NCBI GenBank assembly: GCA_017429465.1
Contig: JAFROU010000054.1
Location: forward strand, 1-14,420
Reading direction: 5' to 3'
Length of the DNA stretch: 14,420 nucleotides
Origin: Candidatus Saccharimonadota bacterium
GTDB lineage: Bacteria > Patescibacteria > Saccharimonadia > Saccharimonadales > Nanosyncoccaceae
Shown: in pieces, positions 5,289-12,291 of the stretch
Position numbering within the stretch: the stretch's first letter is position 1
Layout of the letters: every line of letters starts with the position of its first letter
Notes under the pieces: model-generated
The model's input: only the letters and a program-made list of their open reading frames with translations
Told to the model about the DNA's origin: nothing
Databases searched by the model: none
Position numbers and translations under genes: made by a program

Positions 5289-8200
5289 ATGGCGTGGATG
5301 GATAATTTTATCAGCGCAAGCGATTTTGACTCAATCCGTGTTTCAGTAGCCAGCTCAGAGGATATCCTCAACTGGAGCTATGGCGAAGTCATGAAACCAG
5401 AAACAATCAACTATCGTACTCAGAAACCAGAACGTGATGGTCTATTCTGCGAAAGGATCTTCGGTCCAGTCAAAGATATTAACCCGCACGATTCAAAACT
5501 AAAAGGCGTTCGTTCTCGCGAAGCGGCTGTAGATAAGGAAGGCAATATTATTACCAAATCTATCGCCCGTCGTGAACGTATGGGCCACATTACCCTTGCT
5601 GCACCAGTAGTTCATATCTGGTTCATGCGTGGTATGCCTAGCGCTATTAGCCTATTACTCGATTTAACTGTTAAGAATGTAGAAAAAGTAGCCTATTTTG
5701 CTACCTACCTCATAACTGACGTTAAAGCCGAAGAAATCGCTAAGACTTTGCAAGATCTCGAAGCTTCGACCAATGCTGCTCGTGACGCTATTAGAATGCG
5801 TTACGAACAAGAAGCAAGTGTTGAAGGCGCAGATGTTAAGGCCCTTGCCGAACAACAATCAAAAGAACTCGAAGAACTTGAATCTGACTATCTTGCTAGG
5901 AAAGGTGCTCTCGAAGGCTTCAATAAAGGCGCTGTAATCTCAGAAATTGATTACCGCAACCTACCAGAAGGTTATGAAGATTTAATTACCGTTGGCATGG
6001 GTGGTACCGCTATCAAACAAATGCTCGACGAAATTGATCTTGATCTTCTAATTAATAATCTTCACGAAGAAGCCGAAAACGCTAAAGGTCAACGTCAAAA
6101 GAAACTCGTTAAGAGACTCAAAGTGCTTGAAGGTATGCAAGCTGCCGGTATTAAACCAAATGACTTGGTTCTTACCGTCGTGCCAGTGATCCCTCCAGAT
6201 CTACGCCCAATGATTGCTCTTCCTGGCGGTCGTTTCGCGACTTCAGATTTGAACGACCTTTATCGCCGTGTGATTAACCGCAATAATCGTCTTAAGAAAT
6301 TGCTCGACTTAAACGCTCCAGAAGTAATCTGCCGCAACGAAATGCGCATGCTCCAGGAAGCTGTCGACTCACTGATTGATAATTCGGCTGCTCATGGTTC
6401 GCGTTCTGCCAACTCTCAAAATGGTCGTCGTAAGCTTAAATCCTTGTCTGACCTCCTAAAAGGAAAGCAGGGTCGCTTCCGCCAGAACTTGCTTGGTAAG
6501 CGTGTTGACTATTCTGGTCGTTCCGTAATTGTGGTCGGCCCAGAACTCAAACTCAACCAATGTGGTCTACCAAAACAGATGGCACTTGAACTCTTTAAAC
6601 CATTCGTCGTTTCTTGGCTCATGGCTAACGAATACGCAAATAACATCCGCGTTGCCGCCCGTATGATTGAAGCTGGCGAGTCAGTGGTTTGGGATGCTCT
6701 AGACGAGGTAATTAAAGGTAAATATGTTCTCTTGAACCGTGCTCCATCTCTACACCGCCTATCCGTCCAGGCTTTTCAACCAAAGCTTATCGATGGTAAA
6801 GCTATCCAGCTTCATCCACTCGTAGCTTCTGGTTTTAACGCCGACTACGATGGTGACCAGATGGCCGTTCACCTACCACTATCAGATGACGCTCAGGCTG
6901 AGGCCCGCGAATTAATGGCTGCCGACAAGAACCTCTTGAAGCCGGCCGATGGCGCTCCAGTGCTCGCTATCTATCAGGACGTAGTTCTAGGTATTTACTA
7001 TCTCACCTATGACAAGCCAGGCACTGATACGGAACACGTCAAGGCCTTTAGCTCCGTCTATGAAGCTGAAATGGCCTATGACCACGGTCTGATTGCCTTG
7101 CAAACTCCTATTCGTGTCTTTACAAAGAAGGAAATTCGCAATACTACCCTTGGTCGTGTAATCTTCAACGAGATTCTTCCAGACGATTATCCATACGATA
7201 ACAACGTCCAAACCAGCAAGCAACTTAAGAAAGTTATGGCCGACATCTTTGATATCTATGGTGCCGACATGACCGTTAAGACTGCAGATGCCGTCAAGGA
7301 TCTCGCTTTCGAGTATGAGACGATTGCCTCTGTTTCAACCGCTAAGGACGATTACCCAACCTACCCAGAGATTGACGACTTCCTCGCTGAAGGTGATGCT
7401 AAGACCGCTCTGATTCAGGATCAATTCAACCAAGGTTTGGTTACAGAAGAGGAACGTTACAAACTCACCGTTGCTAACTGGCGTGATATCGATAAGAAGA
7501 TTTCAGATTTCCTTAAGAGTAAGCTTGCTGAAATGGATACCGACATCGCTGTAATGGTTAACTCCGGTGCTCGTGGTTCTATTTCCAACATTAAGCTCGC
7601 TTCTGCCGAAATTGGTATCATGGTCGATATTAATAACAACGAAATCGAGCTCCCAGTTAAGTCATCTTACAAGAAAGGCCTTAACACGCTCGAATCCTTT
7701 ATCGCCACCCGTGGTGCTCGTCAAGGTCAGGTGTCAACGGCTCTTCGTACTGCCGACTCCGGTTATCTCACTCGTCGCTTGGTCGACGTCGCTCAAGATG
7801 TCTTCACTACTGATGAAGTTGCCGAAGACCCAGGTTATCTAGTCCATAAAAGCGAAGTTGAAGAGATTGGTACCAGCTTTACAAACTGGATTGCCGGTCG
7901 CTATACAGCTGAAGCTGTCCCGGGCTATATTGGTGCCGACGAGTTAATCACCCTTGAAGTTGCTAAACAAATCGCCGAAGACGATAAAATTGAAGCCGTT
8001 AAGATTCAATCTGTCCTTACTACTAAAGCCGTCGATGGTGTCCCACGTAAGGCTTACGGTGTAGATATGTCTACTCGCGAACTCGTAGCCGCAAATCAAC
8101 CAGTTGGCGTTATCGCCGCTCAGTCACTTGGTGAGCCAGGCACTCAGCTTACACTCGATACTAAACACGGTTCTGGTGTGGCAGGCTCTGGTGCTATCGC

Positions 8201-9131
8201 TCGTGGTCTTCCACGTGTTGAGGAGCTTCTTGAAGCCCGCACCCCTAAAGGTCAAGCTTGGGTTTCTCCAATTGACGGTACGATTGAGCAATGGGAAGAT
8301 GGTAACCATTATGTGGTAACTATTACCCCACAAGCTGGTCAAACTGTACGCGTCGAACTTGGAGGCCGTAAAGCCAAAGTTAAAGATGGTGCATCTGTTA
8401 AAACTGGTGACGTCATCGCTTCTAAAGCCAAGGGCGCTGATCCATTAATCGCAACCTTTGATGCTAATGCTCAACTAGTTGAAGGCGCAATCATCTTGGT
8501 CGCAGCTGCTGGTAGCCCAGTTCGTCTCGAAATTCCTGGAGATGCTGAACTTCTCGTTAAGAGTGGCGACACCGTCTCCGCTGGCGATCGTATCACCTCT
8601 GGTTCTCTTAACTTGCAAGATCTTCTCAAATACAAAGGAGAAGAGGCCACTGCTCGTTACATTATGAACGATGTGCTTACGGTTTACGCCGCGCAAGGCC
8701 ATGAAATCTCAGCCAAACATCTAGAGATCATTGTTCGTCAGATGTTTAGCCGCGTGACTATCGATGAGTCAGGCGATTCCACCTTCGTTTCTGGTGATGT
8801 AGTCAGTAAAGCCGCCGTTACGGCCGAAAATGCTGAACTCATCGCCGCAGGGAAAGAACCAGCTACCTTTAGCAATATGCTTCTTGGTATTACTAAGGTT
8901 TCTATCTGGTCCGATTCCTTCTTGTCAGCCGCGTCATTCCAAGATACCACTCGCGTTTTGATTAATGCTGCCATCAATGGACGTGTTGATCATCTCCGTG
9001 GTCTCAAAGAGAACGTTATTATCGGCCGCAAGATCCCTGTAGGTACTGGTGTTACCCCTATCGTCACCAACCTTGCTAAAACAACAGAAGAGGAATCTGA
9101 GCCAACATTAGACGACGTAGTCGACCTCTAA
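5289..9131 (+). CDS. rpoC: RNA polymerase subunit beta' lacking both canonical zinc sites
   Basis: Beta' carries the catalytic magnesium loop of RNA polymerase. It starts 2 nt after rpoB, with GGAGAGGAG (5272-5280) inside the rpoB end as ribosome site. Length is 1280 residues. Landmarks: K-P-E-R-D-G-L-F-C (C54), R-R-E-R-M-G-H (about 94-100), a coiled-coil-like segment (about 145-215), Q-C-G-L-P-K, the metal loop N517-A-D-Y-D-G-D-Q-M (D519, D521, D523), the bridge helix (from T807) and the trigger-loop start T955-L-D-T-K-H960. Oddities: the N-terminal zinc-ribbon cysteines are gone (residues 62-92 contain none), and the second site (C814/C888/C895/C898 in E. coli) is also gone: residues 907-925 and the segment after the bridge helix have no cysteine. 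Only three cysteines exist in the whole protein. The trigger loop has L, D and K where bacteria have M, R and F. The reading frame is intact and the remaining core motifs are conserved, so this is a divergent functional enzyme rather than a pseudogene. Confidence 0.98.
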   Translation: MAWMDNFISASDFDSIRVSVASSEDILNWSYGEVMKPETINYRTQKPERDGLFCERIFGPVKDINPHDSKLKGVRSREAAVDKEGNIITKSIARRERMGHITLAAPVVHIWFMRGMPSAISLLLDLTVKNVEKVAYFATYLITDVKAEEIAKTLQDLEASTNAARDAIRMRYEQEASVEGADVKALAEQQSKELEELESDYLARKGALEGFNKGAVISEIDYRNLPEGYEDLITVGMGGTAIKQMLDEIDLDLLINNLHEEAENAKGQRQKKLVKRLKVLEGMQAAGIKPNDLVLTVVPVIPPDLRPMIALPGGRFATSDLNDLYRRVINRNNRLKKLLDLNAPEVICRNEMRMLQEAVDSLIDNSAAHGSRSANSQNGRRKLKSLSDLLKGKQGRFRQNLLGKRVDYSGRSVIVVGPELKLNQCGLPKQMALELFKPFVVSWLMANEYANNIRVAARMIEAGESVVWDALDEVIKGKYVLLNRAPSLHRLSVQAFQPKLIDGKAIQLHPLVASGFNADYDGDQMAVHLPLSDDAQAEARELMAADKNLLKPADGAPVLAIYQDVVLGIYYLTYDKPGTDTEHVKAFSSVYEAEMAYDHGLIALQTPIRVFTKKEIRNTTLGRVIFNEILPDDYPYDNNVQTSKQLKKVMADIFDIYGADMTVKTADAVKDLAFEYETIASVSTAKDDYPTYPEIDDFLAEGDAKTALIQDQFNQGLVTEEERYKLTVANWRDIDKKISDFLKSKLAEMDTDIAVMVNSGARGSISNIKLASAEIGIMVDINNNEIELPVKSSYKKGLNTLESFIATRGARQGQVSTALRTADSGYLTRRLVDVAQDVFTTDEVAEDPGYLVHKSEVEEIGTSFTNWIAGRYTAEAVPGYIGADELITLEVAKQIAEDDKIEAVKIQSVLTTKAVDGVPRKAYGVDMSTRELVAANQPVGVIAAQSLGEPGTQLTLDTKHGSGVAGSGAIARGLPRVEELLEARTPKGQAWVSPIDGTIEQWEDGNHYVVTITPQAGQTVRVELGGRKAKVKDGASVKTGDVIASKAKGADPLIATFDANAQLVEGAIILVAAAGSPVRLEIPGDAELLVKSGDTVSAGDRITSGSLNLQDLLKYKGEEATARYIMNDVLTVYAAQGHEISAKHLEIIVRQMFSRVTIDESGDSTFVSGDVVSKAAVTAENAELIAAGKEPATFSNMLLGITKVSIWSDSFLSAASFQDTTRVLINAAINGRVDHLRGLKENVIIGRKIPVGTGVTPIVTNLAKTTEEESEPTLDDVVDL

Positions 9132-9146
9132 AAATAAACAAAAATT

Positions 9147-9176
9147 AATCTCCTCTAGAAATAGGGGAGATTTTTT
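9147..9176 (+). terminator. Intrinsic terminator of rpoBC
   Basis: AATCTCCTC (9147-9155) pairs with GGGGAGATT (9164-9172), nine pairs with one G-U and an 8-nt loop, leading into six T (9171-9176). It starts 15 nt after the rpoC stop codon. Confidence 0.92.
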
Positions 9177-9205
9177 GCATAGATTTGAAAATTATATAAC
9201 TATTA

Positions 9206-9234
9206 TTGACAAAATAAAGTGTTTATGCTATAAT
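9206..9234 (+). promoter_or_regulatory. Full-consensus promoter of the 9285 gene
   Basis: TTGACA (9206-9211), a 17-bp spacer and TATAAT (9229-9234), with TGC in front of the -10 (extended -10). All elements match sigma-70 consensus, making it the strongest-looking promoter in the window. The predicted start near 9241 falls inside the palindrome that follows. Confidence 0.93.
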
Positions 9235-9238
9235 GTAA

Positions 9239-9264
9239 GTACATGATCGTTATGATCATAGTAC
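9239..9264. promoter_or_regulatory. Operator-like palindrome at the transcription start
   Basis: ATGATC (9243-9248) and GATCAT (9254-9259) form an inverted repeat around GTTAT. Outer GTAC copies sit at 9239-9242 and 9261-9264, offset by one A. The position over the start site of a consensus promoter is typical of a repressor site. In RNA it would form a hairpin at the very 5' end, which could instead stabilise the message. No regulator gene lies nearby. Confidence 0.55.
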
Positions 9265-9284
9265 ATTAAGAGGAGGCCACAAGA

Positions 9285-9740
9285 ATGGCAATGTTTGAAC
9301 ACGAAGGGTTCTGCCCCAATAACAGTTTTCATGATCAGCCCGCGGTCAATCCCTACTGGGAAAAGACGCAGCAGCTGCTCGGCGACAGACTCGGTTTCAT
9401 GGTGTACACCAAGGGCGGCTGCAACTACAACGGCTGCTACGTCACTGGTGCTATCAAGGGATGCAGAGGATTTCTCGGACTCGATATCGCATATACGCTC
9501 AAGTTCCTGAATCCGCACTGCAAGTACGCCGAATACGGCGCCCGCATCAAGATCACCGACCTGATCAACCCCTACGCCTGCCCGATTCCCATCGGAACCA
9601 ATGGCAAAGGCGAATGGGGCCTCGTCACCAACAACGGGAAGGATCCTGAGGATACGTACCTCTTTGAGGATGAAGACTATGTCGTCGTAATCAAAAAGGA
9701 GGGAGAAGGCGAAATCAGCATGTACATTTTTAAAAAGTAA
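9285..9740 (+). CDS. Unrecognised six-cysteine soluble protein, probably horizontally acquired
   Basis: I do not recognise this 151-residue protein. It has no signal peptide or membrane segment. Cysteines are at 10, 46, 51, 60, 79 and 99; C46-N-Y-N-G-C51 is a CX4C pair. The middle (44-75) is rich in glycine. The acidic end (119-143) runs into alternating hydrophobic strands (Y-V-V-V-I and M-Y-I-F), so a small beta-rich fold is plausible. The start is firm: GAGGAGG at 9270-9276 is the strongest ribosome site in the window, 8 nt before ATG. Codon use is alien. All eight prolines use CCC, CCG or CCT, never the CCA that dominates rpoBC and the ribosomal genes, and two of three arginines are AGA. 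With its own promoter, palindrome and terminator it forms a complete cassette between rpoC and a convergent acyltransferase gene. A metal-binding or redox role, or a phage or host-derived origin, are guesses. Confidence 0.85.
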   Translation: MAMFEHEGFCPNNSFHDQPAVNPYWEKTQQLLGDRLGFMVYTKGGCNYNGCYVTGAIKGCRGFLGLDIAYTLKFLNPHCKYAEYGARIKITDLINPYACPIPIGTNGKGEWGLVTNNGKDPEDTYLFEDEDYVVVIKKEGEGEISMYIFKK

Positions 9741-9752
9741 ACACCTCCCCGG

Positions 9753-9777
9753 GGCGGCCAGCAATGGCCGCCTTTTT
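9753..9777 (+). terminator. GC-rich intrinsic terminator of the 9285 gene
   Basis: GGCGGCCA (9753-9760) pairs perfectly with TGGCCGCC (9765-9772) around a GCAA (GNRA-type) tetraloop, followed by five T. It is much richer in G and C than the other terminators here. On the minus strand it lacks a U tract, so it would serve the convergent acyltransferase gene poorly. Confidence 0.95.
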
Positions 9778-9788
9778 CTATTCAATAA

Positions 9789-10859
9789 TTAAACAATCCA
9801 CTCTCCGATTTTAGGGATTTTATAGAGGATAATAGAAATAGCATAAGAAACAATAATTACAGATAACGAGATAACAGGAACAGAAAAGAGTGGATTAAAA
9901 GATAGCGTATTTAAGCCAATTAAGCTAAAGGAGTCTAGAACCATCATGTGAACGAGATAAACACCGAGACTACACCTAGCAAACAAGCTTAATGTCCTAC
10001 GAGATTTAACAGAGCGCAGCGACTGTTTAAAATGGTATTTAGCATATACGAAGACTGCGATGCTCATCGCGGCAACATTAGGAGAAAGATTATCGTAGAA
10101 TTCGGCATTTGGAGAACCATCATGGTTAGACAGCAAAATGGTGGCCACTATAGTAAAAATTGCTCCAAAAAGCCCTAATAAATAAATAATAATGCGAGCA
10201 TTCGACTTTAAAGTCATTTGGCTCAGCTTATAACCCAACACAAAATATCCTGTAAAACCAAGGACCATGTCCAGCCGCATTAAGGAAATCTTGCTAGTAA
10301 TAATCTCAGCGATATGAGGTGAAAAAATGGAAAAAATATAGATAAGTTTTGGGATAGTAAAAGCAAAAATCAGGGATAGAAGCAGAAAATAATTCATAGT
10401 TTTTTGATCTGTAACAATTCGCTGAAGAAACGGAACAACCATATAGAGACCGATTAGCATATATAGGAACCAGAGATGCACTGGACCAGTGGCAAGATCT
10501 AACATAAAGGCCTTAATTGTCGTAAACCCTTGTGTAGTTAGTACCTTAAAAACGGTATTAATGGTCGTCCAAATAGCCAAAATAATCAGGATTTTTAGGA
10601 TATTTTTCTTATAGAGTTTAGATATTGGCTGTTCTTTACTAAGAAAGAGGGCGCCACTAATCATCACAAAGACAGGCACAGCCCAGCGCACTACGCTATC
10701 AAAAACATTAAAAATGTCCCATTCCATTGATGAAATATTTGCACCATACCAGTTTTGGGCCGCAACGTGAATGACTACTACGGCACAAATAGCAAAAATT
10801 CTAAGATAATCAAAATAGATAATATGCTTTTTAACTCTATTAATCGCAGTTTTACGCAT
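9789..10859 (-). CDS. Membrane acyltransferase-3 family protein (OafA/WecH-like O-acetyltransferase)
   Basis: Members of this family move acyl groups, usually acetyl, across the membrane onto sugars of surface polysaccharides, peptidoglycan or lipids. The 356 residues form about ten hydrophobic helices. The first (about 13-33) carries the family's R-x10-H motif, R20 and H31, in F-D-Y-L-R and V-I-H-V. The segment R-W-A-V-P-V-F-V-M-I-S-G-A after it is typical of WecH-like members. No extra SGNH domain is present, so this is the membrane-only type. The start is supported by TGGAGGT (complement of 10864-10870) 4 nt before ATG. The gene is more AT-rich than the neighbouring housekeeping genes, hinting at a different history. 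It points towards the 9285 cassette and is divergent from the ribosomal operon. A cell-envelope sugar is the likely substrate; the acyl donor and exact acceptor cannot be read from sequence. Confidence 0.9.
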   Translation of the reverse strand: MRKTAINRVKKHIIYFDYLRIFAICAVVVIHVAAQNWYGANISSMEWDIFNVFDSVVRWAVPVFVMISGALFLSKEQPISKLYKKNILKILIILAIWTTINTVFKVLTTQGFTTIKAFMLDLATGPVHLWFLYMLIGLYMVVPFLQRIVTDQKTMNYFLLLSLIFAFTIPKLIYIFSIFSPHIAEIITSKISLMRLDMVLGFTGYFVLGYKLSQMTLKSNARIIIYLLGLFGAIFTIVATILLSNHDGSPNAEFYDNLSPNVAAMSIAVFVYAKYHFKQSLRSVKSRRTLSLFARCSLGVYLVHMMVLDSFSLIGLNTLSFNPLFSVPVISLSVIIVSYAISIILYKIPKIGEWIV

Positions 10860-10879
10860 AATTACCTCCAGCTATGTAT

Positions 10880-10888
10880 ATTATAGCA
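10880..10888 (-). promoter_or_regulatory. Extended -10 promoter of the acyltransferase gene
   Basis: On the minus strand the sequence reads TGC-TATAAT (complement of 10888 down to 10880), an extended -10, about 21 nt before the start codon on that strand. No good -35 is seen near 10903-10909. The leader would be short. Confidence 0.6.
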
Positions 10889-10919
10889 GAAGCTTAATAA
10901 TTTTTATCTATAAAATCCC

Positions 10920-10948
10920 TTGCAAAACAGTATTCAGTATGATATAAT
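10920..10948 (+). promoter_or_regulatory. Promoter of the S10-type ribosomal protein operon
   Basis: TTGCAA (10920-10925), a 17-bp spacer and TATAAT (10943-10948), preceded by TGA (extended -10). The start is predicted near 10955, giving a leader of about 105 nt to rplC. It is divergent from the acyltransferase promoter, whose -10 lies about 35 bp away. Confidence 0.8.
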
Positions 10949-10970
10949 TCAACTCGTATATTCTAATAAC

Positions 10971-11025
10971 AGAGATACATCTCTAGACGCAAGAGTAAGT
11001 CTACGGAAACTGCTCACAAGTCTAG
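10971..11025 (+). promoter_or_regulatory. rplC leader with competing stems
   Basis: AGAGA (10971-10975) can pair with TCTCT (10980-10984). CTAGAC (10983-10988) can pair either with GTCTA at 10999-11003 (5 bp, near) or with GTCTAG at 11020-11025 (6 bp, far). The two partners are copies of a direct repeat AAGTCTA (10997-11003, 11018-11024). The alternatives exclude each other, as in switching leaders. In E. coli the S10 leader is regulated by L4; whether this one is regulated is inferred. Confidence 0.4.
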
Positions 11026-11060
11026 GTTTATTAATGTAAAAAATAAGGGAAAGGAAACGA

Positions 11061-11678
11061 ATGCAAGTCATTCTCGGCACCAAAATTGGTATGACCCAGA
11101 TCATCGGTGGTGATGGCGTTGTAACACCAGTTACAATCCTTCAGGCCGGCCCAGCCACAGTGACTCAGATTAAAACCATCGAAACTGATGGTTATAACGC
11201 TGTGCAGGTTGGTTACGGTCAGGGTAAGAATCTGAGCAAGTCGGTTGCTGGCCACGTTAAAAAGGCCGGTGAAAATATCAACCCTAAGGTCCTCAAAGAG
11301 TTCCGCACTGCAGACGTCCCAGAAGTAAAAGTTGGCGATGTGTTTACCGTCGAAAACTTCAAACTAGGCGACAAAGTCTCAGTTACTGGTATTAGCAAAG
11401 GTAAAGGTTTTGCTGGTACAGTCAAGCGCTGGAACTTTCAAGAATCACGCAATACCCACGGTTTTAAAGGAGACATCCGTAAAGTCGGTTATATCGGCTC
11501 TATGTATCCACAAAAAGTTTTTAAAGGCAAAAGAATGCCAGGCCGCATGGGTCATGATCAAGTCACAGTTAAAAACCTCACTGTTGCTTACATCGATAAA
11601 GACAACAACCTCTTAGGTCTAAAAGGCGCTGTGCCAGGTCCTAACAAAGGTATCGTAACGGTGGAGGGAAAGGACTAA
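11061..11678 (+). CDS. rplC: 50S ribosomal protein L3 (uL3)
   Basis: L3 is an early assembly protein of the large subunit whose long loop reaches the peptidyl-transferase centre. Length (205 residues) is normal. The start M-Q-V-I-L-G-T-K-I-G-M-T-Q and the block F-K-G-K-R-M-P-G-R-M-G (about 154-164) are diagnostic. E. coli has Gln150, methylated by PrmB, where this protein has R162, so that modification cannot occur here. The loop before it (N-T-H-G-F-K-G-D-I-R-K-V-G-Y-I-G-S-M) differs from the usual histidine-rich S-H-G-S-H-F-H-R form. AAGGA at 11051-11055 serves as ribosome site. It is the first gene of the operon; rpsJ (S10), normally directly upstream, is not there. rplD starts 1 nt after its stop. 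Confidence 0.97.
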   Translation: MQVILGTKIGMTQIIGGDGVVTPVTILQAGPATVTQIKTIETDGYNAVQVGYGQGKNLSKSVAGHVKKAGENINPKVLKEFRTADVPEVKVGDVFTVENFKLGDKVSVTGISKGKGFAGTVKRWNFQESRNTHGFKGDIRKVGYIGSMYPQKVFKGKRMPGRMGHDQVTVKNLTVAYIDKDNNLLGLKGAVPGPNKGIVTVEGKD

Positions 11679-11679
11679 T

Positions 11680-12291
11680 ATGGCTGAATCAACTACTGTT
11701 AAATTGAATAAAGACGTCTTTGGTCTCAAGGTTGAAAATCATGAATTAATCAAGACCGCTTATGACGCTTATCTTGCAAACTCCCGCAGCTCACACGCTA
11801 AAACCTTAAAGCGTGGTGAGGTTAGCGGTGGTGGTAAAAAACCATGGAAGCAAAAAGGTACCGGTCGCGCCCGTTTCGGCTCTACTCGTAACCCAATCTG
11901 GCGCCATGGTGGTGTCGCCTTTGGTCGCACTGGCGAAGAAAACTTCACTAAGAAACTTAGCCGCAACGCTAAAAAGGTTGCTATCTGCCAAGCTCTTAGC
12001 CTTAAAAACAAGGAAAAAGCAGTACAAGTTATTAGCTTTAAGCCAACTGGTAAGACTAAAGACACTGCTAAAAAAATCGCTGAGCTCAATCTTACTGATA
12101 AGTATGTACTTGCCGTAGTCGCTGAAAAGACTCCAGAATTACTTAAATCTACGAACAATATCGCTAATCTCAAAGTCGTGCGCGCCACCTACCTTAACGT
12201 TTTCGACATTATGAATGCTGACGCTATCGTCTTTGGCGAAGCTGCACTTAAAGCCACTGAAAACTGGCTACTTGGTAAGGAGGAAGCATAA
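11680..12291 (+). CDS. rplD: 50S ribosomal protein L4 (uL4)
   Basis: L4 stabilises 23S rRNA, and its extended loop lines the exit tunnel next to L22. Length is 203 residues (E. coli 201). The loop is well conserved: R-G-E-V-S-G-G-G-K-K-P-W-K-Q-K-G-T-G-R-A-R (45-65), then G-S-T-R-N-P-I-W-R-H-G-G-V-A-F-G (68-82). The ATG follows the rplC stop by 1 nt, with a GGAGGG ribosome site inside the rplC end (about 11663-11668). The stop codon overlaps the rplW start as TAATG, pointing to translational coupling. In E. coli L4 is also the autogenous repressor of this operon, but the leader here is different, so that role should not be assumed. Confidence 0.97.
   Translation: MAESTTVKLNKDVFGLKVENHELIKTAYDAYLANSRSSHAKTLKRGEVSGGGKKPWKQKGTGRARFGSTRNPIWRHGGVAFGRTGEENFTKKLSRNAKKVAICQALSLKNKEKAVQVISFKPTGKTKDTAKKIAELNLTDKYVLAVVAEKTPELLKSTNNIANLKVVRATYLNVFDIMNADAIVFGEAALKATENWLLGKEEA

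Noticed and set aside
5289..9131. rpoC as a decayed or misassembled gene because conserved residues are missing
   Set aside because: The frame is intact over 1280 codons, codon use matches rpoB, and the metal loop, switch and clamp motifs are preserved; the changes are confined to specific sites.
9243..9269. An eight-codon reading frame starting in the palindrome before the 9285 gene
   Set aside because: It would begin 2-3 nt from the predicted transcription start with no ribosome site, and its sequence is explained by the palindrome.
9228..9785. A 185-codon open frame on the minus strand opposite the 9285 gene
   Set aside because: It starts in the terminator, runs through the promoter, and has no ribosome site; the plus-strand gene has promoter, ribosome site and terminator in register.
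9177..9800. Target-site duplications or terminal inverted repeats around the cassette
   Set aside because: I compared the AT-rich flanks and found no convincing matching repeats, so no mobile element is claimed.
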